Positions 56,699-64,000 of a stretch of 64,000 nucleotides of DNA are shown here, piece by piece (the first letter of the stretch is position 1; the number at the start of each line of letters is the position of its first letter). Source of the stretch: Gliomastix tumulicola (Eukaryota > Ascomycota > Sordariomycetes > Hypocreales > Bionectriaceae). The DNA lies in the NCBI GenBank assembly GCA_001599755.1, contig BCHX01000005.1, positions 3,716,409 to 3,780,408 on the forward strand, in the 5' to 3' direction. A program made the translations under genes and the position numbers. A model generated the notes under the pieces. It saw only the letters and a list, made by a program, of their open reading frames with translations. It was not told the origin of the DNA and made no database searches.

Positions 56699-58282
56699 GT
56701 TGAAAACGGCGTCGAATGCGGCGGCTGCTTCGATCAACCCAAGGCAACGCGAGGAACGAATGTTTCGGTCCAAGACACAAGGAGATCGCCAGGCAGAACG
56801 GGGACACTGATCTGACGAGGGGGCGGCAGCGGGAAGGGTCTAGCTCTATAATACGAAATACGCGACCCCCGGGCAGAGAGGCACAGGGCGCGTCTGTGTG
56901 TTAGCTGGGGTCTTCACACCACCCTGCTGACAGCGGCCTGCATGGTCTTTGCATAGTCTGGCCGGCCAAGACAGCCACGCATGAGCCAAGCCAAAGCTGA
57001 AGGCAGGGGGGCCCATGGATCTGTCTGCCTTAGCAGGCAGTTGCAGAAAAGATTAAGCCACATACACACCCAAATTGTATGGTCCCATAACTCCAGTATT
57101 TATTCCACCGTGTGCTTAGGGCGATATATGCTTAAATCCAGGCGTAAGTTAGCACGTCTTCTTACCACACATGTCATCGCGAGACTGCCCAGCATGACGT
57201 GCTGTATGTAATCACTATCTTTCTACTTCAGCACATGTGAGGGAATTCACAGCATATTATTCCTCTCTCGCGCGCGGTCTCTAGTCAGCCTCCTGAGAGG
57301 ACGCAAGGCAGATTGCGAGTGAAGACTCCGCACCAAAGCCCTGCCCTGGTGCATGCAAGATGTGCACTGGTGCAGTCTCCCGCCACACAGCATTCTCGCC
57401 AAGGCCGCCTGCTGACTGCTCAGAGCAAGCCCATCCTTGTCGTTTTGCACCCAAGTGCCAACCTACCGTCAGCTTTGGGAGCACCCCGAAAGCACAAGTG
57501 CGGCGTATGGAAATGAACTGAGTGGGCCACGATGCTATATATAAACAATGGTGCCATGGACATTGGAAAATTGCAGCGGTCGCTCGCTCAGGCTTTGATT
57601 TTTTTTTCAGTAGCTACGGATATGAGGAGATCAGCGTGGTGAGTTCTGCATTTGGTGGCGGTCTGGCTTATGACCGCCAGTTACAGCACCCCTGCAATTC
57701 AATTCTCATTTTACTCGTTGTATGTCTTCCGACAATTCCCTCCCCCATTCACATCCCAGGCAGAACAAAGCACCATTTCATCTCGCCAAGCGCAGGGGTC
57801 GCACGGGCGGGTGTTGACACCTGAAATTAACGTGGAATTCAGCCCTACAGGGACACTGACCATCACACCCAGCTACCCTGTACATCTTTCGACAATATCT
57901 ACCATTCACGAGTAGATCGCATTTTAACGGCTGCAGTGTCAAATTGCATCTGATGACTTTGCTCTTGATAGAAATAACTATAGCCAGGGCCATCTCGTGG
58001 GTATAATTCGTGTCAAATCGCGTGGGTGAGCACTGCTTTGTACACAGCAAAGGCAGTCTCAACATGTGTGTATCCCTTGTGACAGCAACGCTCCCTATTC
58101 TTGATCCAAAGCTGATCAATGCGGAAATTCTACTATATCAGTCCAATAGATAGGACACAAGACAACAATATTTAAACGCCCCGAGAGGTGGACGGTGACA
58201 AATGATTTCACTAAGAAGCTTGTCTCCTTCTCGCGACTCATTGCATAGTCTATTTGGCTAAATCTGTGTACACTCTTCGCAT
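56699..58282. other. Gene-free interval
   Basis: About 1.6 kb upstream of the cell-surface protein gene (-) and downstream of the GH74 gene (-). Only short unconvincing frames; moderately AT-rich. Confidence 0.5.
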
Positions 58283-60793
58283 CTAGAACACCGGCTTCGC
58301 ACAGCTGGGAGATCCGTAGAAGATACCCCGCCCATTAGTTCCCAGGTAAAGTCGGCCGTATTGCTTGGGGTCGGCTGCGGTCCGTCAGTGAATTTGGTCT
58401 CTTCCTTGAAAAGAAATACCGAGTGGTTCAACATACCTGAGATGGGGTTGCTCGATGCGCTTCCAAAGCCATTCTTCGCGTTGTCGTTGATCTTGACCCA
58501 GTTCGTTCCCTTGTCCTCGGTTCTATAGACACCCTGCGTCCAGGAGCTCGTAGCGTATCCGACGACATACACAGCGGGGTAGGCGTCCTTGGATGGTGGT
58601 GCACCGACAGAGATGGAGGTGGCCCGTTGGATATCTGAGACCTTCTGCCACTGCGTGAAGGGCGAGGTCGAATGGTAGACGCCGTCGTCCGCTGCCACCC
58701 AGACGTCGCCGGACTTGAACGGGTTGACGGAAATGCCAGACGGCGAGCTGGTCGTGGTCGAGAAGGCACCGACGCGCGTGAAGGTAGCGCCGGAGTCTGT
58801 CGACTGGTAGAAGCTTGAGCCCGAGACAGCGTAGATGAGCTTGCCGTCTACCTTATCGGAAGCCAGGATGCCGCTTGAAGGTCCGGTCGAAACAGGCGTC
58901 CATGCAGCCAAGTTGGTCGATCGGTAGAGACCGCCGGCAACGAACCAGTGGACATTGGCACCATCGGCGGAGATGGAGACCGAGCCTGAGTTGTCACCAG
59001 GCGTGCCAGGGATTTCGGTCCAGGTGGCCCCGTCATCGCTTGAAACGGCGACGCTGCTAGAAGCTCTGACAACCTTCCCGGGCTTCACGGCTCCGGCAAA
59101 GCCAACCTGGCTAGTTGTTGCCCATCCGGGGTTTCTGTAGGTAGTGCTGGGAGCTTTCTCCACGTCCCAGTGCACGAAGCCACTGATGTCACCGAGGGCA
59201 GAGTACAGGGCAGGGCCTGTGAAGGGGGAGGCCAAGTCCAATACAGCGGTCTCCTCGATGCCGACGGAGAGGGACGAGAGCGTGAAGTTCTTCGCAGGGC
59301 CATCCCAGTCCAGAAGGTTGTGAGAACCGAAGACAGTTGCGCCGGTGCTGTACAGGAAGTGGTTTGAATCGAACGGATCTAGAACCTTGTTAGAATGCTG
59401 TCCGTCAAATCTGAGCTGTGTGGCTGATGACTTACCGATCTCGAGTGAATCGACCCACCAACCAAGGATCTTGTCGAACTGGTCAGTGCTGTTCGGGTCA
59501 ACGAGCCATGGAGCGGTCGAGACGTCCTTCTTGATAGAGTAGTAGATCTCGGGCCAAGGTCCCCACTAAGATGAGATATCAGTGTGCATGCCTCCAAAGG
59601 CAATAGCAGTATATGCAGCTTACCTCCCAGACGGCTTTCCAAGTCGCTCCACTGTCCAAGCTCCTGTAGATATCTACATCAAGGTCAGTACAGGAAACTG
59701 GTTTCTTGAATGTTGTAACTGACTTGTGTCTGGCCACCAGAGGTTCCAGGCCGCAACGATCAGCGTGCCTGGTTTCTGCAGGTCAACTGAGAGACCGCCA
59801 TATCCAAAGTCACCAGCCGCAGGCGTGATGTTTGTCCAGGCTCCGGTAGTCAAATCATACTTCCAGACCGAGCCGGCTTCACCGCCATTGGGACCAGGGC
59901 CGTTGGCGTACGTAACGTAGAGGATCTTCTCCTGGGGCGAGAGCTTGCCCTTGTGAGGAACATAGCCCTCTTGCGGCTGGCCAGGTACAGCTTTCCCTGC
60001 AAAGGAGTTAGTTTGGCAGCTTAAGGAATGAATTTTGCACATGTCACTTACAGGTCTTGCCGGCATCTTTGGATTCAAAGATTGTCGGCCCGCTTCGCTG
60101 CGCAACAGCCACAAAGATATGCGGCGTCGGGCTTCCGCGACTCCCGGAAGCGGCATCAAAAGTGATCCACGAGATACCAACAATGCCGTGCCCTGTGACC
60201 CAATCACCGGGCCAGGTAAACGAGTCGACCTTCCCCCATGTCGAGCCATAGTCAGACGACTTCCACAAGCCGTTGCCTGCGCGAGCACCGAGGTATAGCG
60301 TCCGGCCCTGGTTGGGATCGACGACAAGACGCTCTCCAAGACCACGCCCATCCTCGTTTCCACCAGCCTTGAAAGGGAGCTTGATACGCTCGTACGTCGT
60401 CCCGTAGTCCGTGGACCGCAGCAGCGTCGCGTTGTTGGGATCCCACTCGTTGATGTACATCCCAGCCAGGAAGTAAACGCGGCTGACCTCGACCGGATCG
60501 GGAGCAATGGCATCGATACCCCATTCACCCCAGTTCGAATCCGTCACGCCGCCGTCGGTCAGCGGAGTCCAGGAGTCATCCCAAGCGTTGAGACGGTATG
60601 CACCGCCGATGTCAGCCCTGATGTAGGCGAGGCCCTTGTGCCCGGGGTTGAAGACGATGCCGGGCATGTAGCCGCCGCTGGCTCCGGTCTTCACATTCTT
60701 CCAGTCGTGGCACTGGTACTTGACGGCCGCTTCGGCAAATTGGCTAATGGCAGCGGCAGCAACCAGTGCAATGGATGTGAAGCGACCCATCAT
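58283..60793 (-). CDS. Secreted GH74 xyloglucanase
   Basis: Six exons (60793-60052, 59996-59724, 59673-59624, 59565-59436, 59378-58437, 58374-58283) give 742 residues. The last exon was set by frame: SNPIS/ADPKQYGRLYLGTNGRGI..PVF, the conserved GH74 end; an apparent extension to 58258 is only the intron read through. A signal peptide (FTSIALVAAAAISQFAEA) precedes two seven-bladed beta-propellers with repeated Asp-box-like motifs (SSDYGSTWGKV, STDYGTTYERI, SSDDGATWTEI, STDSGATF). Conserved Asp residues are present in AYIRADIGGAYRL and in LGDISGFVHWD. The enzyme cleaves xyloglucan beta-1,4 bonds outside the cell. No CBM1 is present at the C-terminus. A TATA-like element lies 87 nt upstream and repeated CCGACGGTTC motifs about 400-490 bases upstream. 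Confidence 0.95.
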
Positions 60794-60877
60794 GGAAGGG
60801 CTATAGGGCAGCCAAGACTTAACAAGATCGGTACGATGATCTCTTTCCCGTTTGGCAATGACGGGTGCTGTATGGAT

Positions 60878-60886
60878 GTTATATAC
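60878..60886 (-). promoter_or_regulatory. TATA-like element of the GH74 gene
   Basis: On the minus strand gtatataac, 85-93 nt before the xyloglucanase ATG at 60793. Confidence 0.5.
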
Positions 60887-61191
60887 CCGGATAAGGATCT
60901 CGGCCCTGAACTCCAATGTCGTGATTGCATCTTGGAGTAGCGAATGGAAGCCAGGTTCCTCCACCAATGCCATGCTGCACCGTCGTGGCCCGATTTGGCA
61001 ACCTGGAATAGGCGCGGACGGTGACGATCCGCGTATGCGGAGGCGCGTCTCCCCGACCAACAGCTGAGGTATTTTCCAGATATCTTGCTCGCGGAATCCA
61101 CTGACTTGTCTTGAAGAGGGTTCTAGGTCAGTCCATTTGCTAGATAGCTCCATTGGTTCAACCGCTCTGTCCAATATTTCGGTTCCTCTTA

Positions 61192-61283
61192 CCGACGGTT
61201 CGTCTAACCGAGCAACGTGCGTCCCTGCAGAATGCGGGGACTAACCAGACGAACTGGTTTTCCGACGGTTCTTCCGTCGGTTC
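61192..61283 (-). promoter_or_regulatory. Repeated CCGACGGTTC motifs with an inverted pair upstream of GH74
   Basis: CCGACGGTTC occurs at 61192-61201 and 61262-61271, and the related CCGTCGGTTC at 61274-61283. At 61262-61280 they form a perfect inverted repeat (CCGACGG, 5-nt loop, CCGTCGG), a candidate binding site for a dimeric regulator. The region is upstream of GH74 and downstream of the NCS1 permease gene. The rest of the 885-base interval 60794-61678 holds no supported gene. Confidence 0.4.
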
Positions 61284-61678
61284 ATTGGATGCGGTGCCGT
61301 TGTATAGAATGCCGTTTCGGGGCACGGGGTACACCATCTGCACTCCCGCTGCATTTCCCCTTTGGCAGCAGTAGGTTACGACGAGCGTTTGAATTGCTAT
61401 TGTTGCTTCATGATAGAAGTGCCTGAGAGGATACTTGGGATTTAATGTCTTGATCTTAAGCTGCCAGATGTCGTGCAGTCCACTAGACTACGTTGTTGTG
61501 TGGTATGTTGAGAAAGGAAGATCACTTGACCGCGGACTATGTCACTGTGTTGGTTCTGGCACTCCGGGGAAAGATGTGACAAGGTGTTGTCAATTGTGAA
61601 TACTGATTACAAACAAAACATCAATTAAACAGGAAAAAAGAAGAAGATAAATATAGCCAACAGTCTAGGGCAGGTGTT

Positions 61679-63371
61679 CTAAACCGGGCGAAACTTCAGC
61701 TCCAGCCAGCGCAGAGGAAGATACAAAACGCCAGCCAGGACAAGCTCAACCTCAAAGCCAATATCACCAGTGGTCTCCGCAATGGGACCTGTGTACCAAA
61801 CCTGCGACATGCAAGGCACTGCCAGCCCAAAAGCCAACCCCATAGCACCAATGGCCGCGAGTCCCGTCGGCAGCTTGCTGGGCTTATCCCAGTTCTCCGG
61901 GTCGTACTTGGAGCAGTCGCCCCTGCGGAAGACGAAGTGCTCGACGCCGACGACGGCCACGTAGCCCGCAGACCAGTAGGCGATGAGATAGATGAAGTTC
62001 TCCAGGCTGGCGAAGAAGGTGTGGGCGGCCTCGATGGAGACGGGGATGACGACGACGGTGTAGATGATGGCAAAGATGTTGCGGGGCACGCGGGTGAAGA
62101 AGGGGAGCAGGATCTGGAAGTTGAGCGAGATGGAGTACATCGCCGCCGAGAGGTTGCCGATGACGGAGAGTGAGAGGAGGACGGCGACGAAGCGTCCGAA
62201 TCCTCCGGCGGGGAGGAGCATCGCCTGGAGGACGCCTCCCACAATCCACTTGTCGTATCCCTCCGACCATGACTCGATATTCGGTGTAGCACCGCCGATG
62301 GCTGCGCCCAGAACCATCAGAGGGACAGTCGGGATGAAGAGACCGGCGTAGGTATACGCAAAGATGCGCCATGTCGAAACGTCAGTGGCGCAGTAGACGG
62401 CGAAATCAGCAGCCATGCCCTGCGGCGAGTGTCAGCATTGAAATAGAGATATGAACAGGTTGGACAAATGCCGAACTTACAGCCCAAGGGATCAGGAAAC
62501 CGGCAACCACACCGCCGAAGCTGATGACGAGAGCAGCTGATGGAGGAGGACGTTCAACCTGGTTGAACAGGTGCCTTCCACCAACTCCGGTCGTAATGAT
62601 AATGGCAATCAAGGCAAATATCCACGAGTACCTCTCGTACTGGTGCAAGAAGCGATATCCCCCGAAGGAAACAACCATGCCCACAAGGGCAATGATGACG
62701 ATGCCTGCCGTGCTATCGATGGCGCCATCCGAGACTGCAGCGAGCGTTGAGCCACCAAGGACGCAGTTGATGACGCCGAAGCCTGCAATGGTGCAAAGGT
62801 TGAGTGCAACGATGATGGAAATGAGGTAGTACCTACACAAGGAAAAAAGCTCCGTTAGCATGATGGTATCATCAGGGGTCAATAGGGGTGTGGCTCCATA
62901 CCCGAATGTAAATCTGGAATGGAGCATTTGGCGCAGACCGGTTCTGGAGCCGAATGTGCTGAAGTACGCTGGGAAGATGGTACACAGCAGGCTGAAGAAG
63001 AGAATTAAGAGGGAGCAGGCGGTTAGCGAGAGGCCAAAGACCAGAGTCCCAACCATGCCCGTGATGATACTAAGCCGCCAATGTTAGTGCCCAATGTCTG
63101 GTTATCTTGGTCAAGATCATAATGCTGGTGATGAAACCTACGGTAGCAGGTTGGTGCTCATGGTGAACCAAACGAAGAAGACATTGATGAAGCGAGGATC
63201 AGTCCGCTCCTCGAGAGGAACGGGCGTGATGCCACGGGTCTCGACACCCCACGCAGCGGCCTTCCTGAGCCATGCCTTGCGTCTGCTCAGCGTCTGGGAC
63301 TCCACGACGTCGATGTCGGCTTGAGTGTCCGTGCTCACGTCCACGGGGGACTTTTTGGCCTCGAGATCCAT
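61679..63371 (-). CDS. NCS1-family purine-cytosine permease-like transporter
   Basis: Four exons (63371-63142, 63069-62902, 62832-62481, 62419-61679) give 496 residues with introns of 72, 69 and 61 nt that keep frame. A hydrophilic N-terminus (~60 residues, ending VETRGITPVPLEERTDPRFI) leads into TM1 with FVWFTMSTNLLPIITGMVGT, the NCS1 signature segment of the FCY2-like branch. Further helices include LISIIVALNLCTIAGFGVIN, IVIIALVGMVVSFGGYRFLH and IPWAGMAADFAVYCATDVST, a conserved family block. It ends with NCS1-type TM11-12 (LVLAGVLYLPLRWLELKFRP). It is expected to be a plasma-membrane H+ symporter for purines, cytosine or related bases or nucleosides. The exact substrate cannot be told from the sequence. 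Confidence 0.93.
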
Positions 63372-64000
63372 CTTGTCGGAAAAGTTTTCACTCTCTGTGA
63401 TGGGAGGAGGAGGAGGAACAGATCTTTGACTTCAACTGTCAAAGCGAAGACACATTAAGCTTAACAGGGTCCTGTGAAGTCATGATATACCGGCTGCTCC
63501 CCTGTCCCGGCTCGACGGTCGATGATCGCAGATGGCCTGGACCCTGCATGGACCAGTAGGCTGTCGTTGCTATCTCCAAGATATCCCCGTCCCAATGGTG
63601 GTCTTGAGATATGTAATCAAGAACTGGGTCCAGGTTATCAGGCTAACATGACTGGAATGAGTCTGCCGTAGATATGGGTCTTGATACGATGCCGGCCGGC
63701 AAGATAAGAATGATGGCCTCGGTGCTAGAACAGGGGATCCCGGCTGGCAATGACTCGCGCAATCAGTCAACGCTAGAGGAGGAAATGGCGATTTCTGCTT
63801 CGAGCATTTTACTCTGCTCCTCTTCGCAGCGTTGAATTTCAGGAGTTGAGGTGGGCATCATGGCACGGTTAGGGGCAAGTTGAAGGTGTTCGTATGAAAA
63901 CATTGTGTGTATTGCGCTGAGGTGTCCTATGAGCCAAGGTCCTATCCAGACATCAGTGATGTCCGTTGACCCCGTTCAATTTCCCCTTTTCTCCCCCAAT
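63372..64000. other. Upstream region of the NCS1 permease gene to the window edge
   Basis: 629 bases without a supported gene. It contains the permease upstream region; no specific control site identified. Confidence 0.4.

Noticed and set aside
58258..58436. GH74 C-terminus ending at 58258
   Set aside because: Reads through the last intron; splicing at 58436-58375 gives the conserved LYLGTNGRGIF end and a stop at 58283.

Overview
The window is nuclear DNA of a filamentous ascomycete (Pezizomycotina). The coding regions are GC-rich, almost every gene has short spliceosomal introns (about 49-114 nt, GT..AG, often with a CTRAC-like branch point), and the families present are typical of the group: HET domain, NACHT/WD40 NLR, Zn2Cys6 regulator, DUF7025 AAA ATPase, GH26 and GH74 secreted hydrolases, sugar-porter MFS and NCS1 permease. 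No species is assigned. I rebuilt splice junctions by hand from reading-frame continuity; 23 protein genes and one tRNA gene are supported.

Layout. 0.2-2.3 kb: an SDR oxidoreductase and a LacA/NodL-type acetyltransferase. 2.3-8.3 kb: a divergent pair, a DUF7025 AAA ATPase (-) and an NLR-like helical protein (+). 8.8 kb: tRNA-Ala(CGC) with a tiny intron. 9.8-19.5 kb: a HET-domain gene, a small membrane protein, and a 1,820-residue NLR (nucleoside phosphorylase - NACHT - WD40-like). 19.9-29.1 kb: GH26 mannanase with CBM35, an F-box-like protein, a small unknown protein, a repeat-bearing gene-poor stretch, and a family-1 UDP-glycosyltransferase. 29.1-31.4 kb: gene-poor, with a 282-bp Tc1/mariner-type MITE. 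31.4-40.2 kb: a three-gene unit, namely a zinc-finger/pseudo-receiver protein (-), diverging from a DUF7580-subtilisin protease (+) that is followed 282 bp later by a gasdermin-like protein (+). 40.7-48.8 kb: sugar/quinate-type MFS transporter, Zn2Cys6 regulator, FAD oxidoreductase and GNAT acetyltransferase, a possible small catabolic or detoxification cluster. 49-55.2 kb: a pseudokinase-ZZ protein with an NLR-like N-terminus and an OTT_1508-like deaminase. 55.4-63.4 kb: a cell-surface single-pass protein, GH74 xyloglucanase and an NCS1 permease.

The main signal is the density of self/non-self recognition and regulated-cell-death type genes: DUF7025 AAA, NLR-like helical protein, HET, PNP-NACHT-WD40, pseudo-receiver/C2H2, DUF7580-S8, gasdermin-like, pseudokinase-ZZ and OTT_1508-like deaminase. 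They are interleaved with plant-cell-wall enzymes. The best candidate system is the subtilisin protease plus gasdermin-like pair, which matches the layout of the protease-activated Podospora het-Q1/het-Q2 module. Here it has an extra divergent partner carrying a receiver domain that has lost its phospho-acceptor Asp.

Limits. Family names rest on motif reading, not searches. Two places look like draft-sequence problems: a frame break at a C5/G5 run at 2653-2657 and an ambiguous base at 8222.
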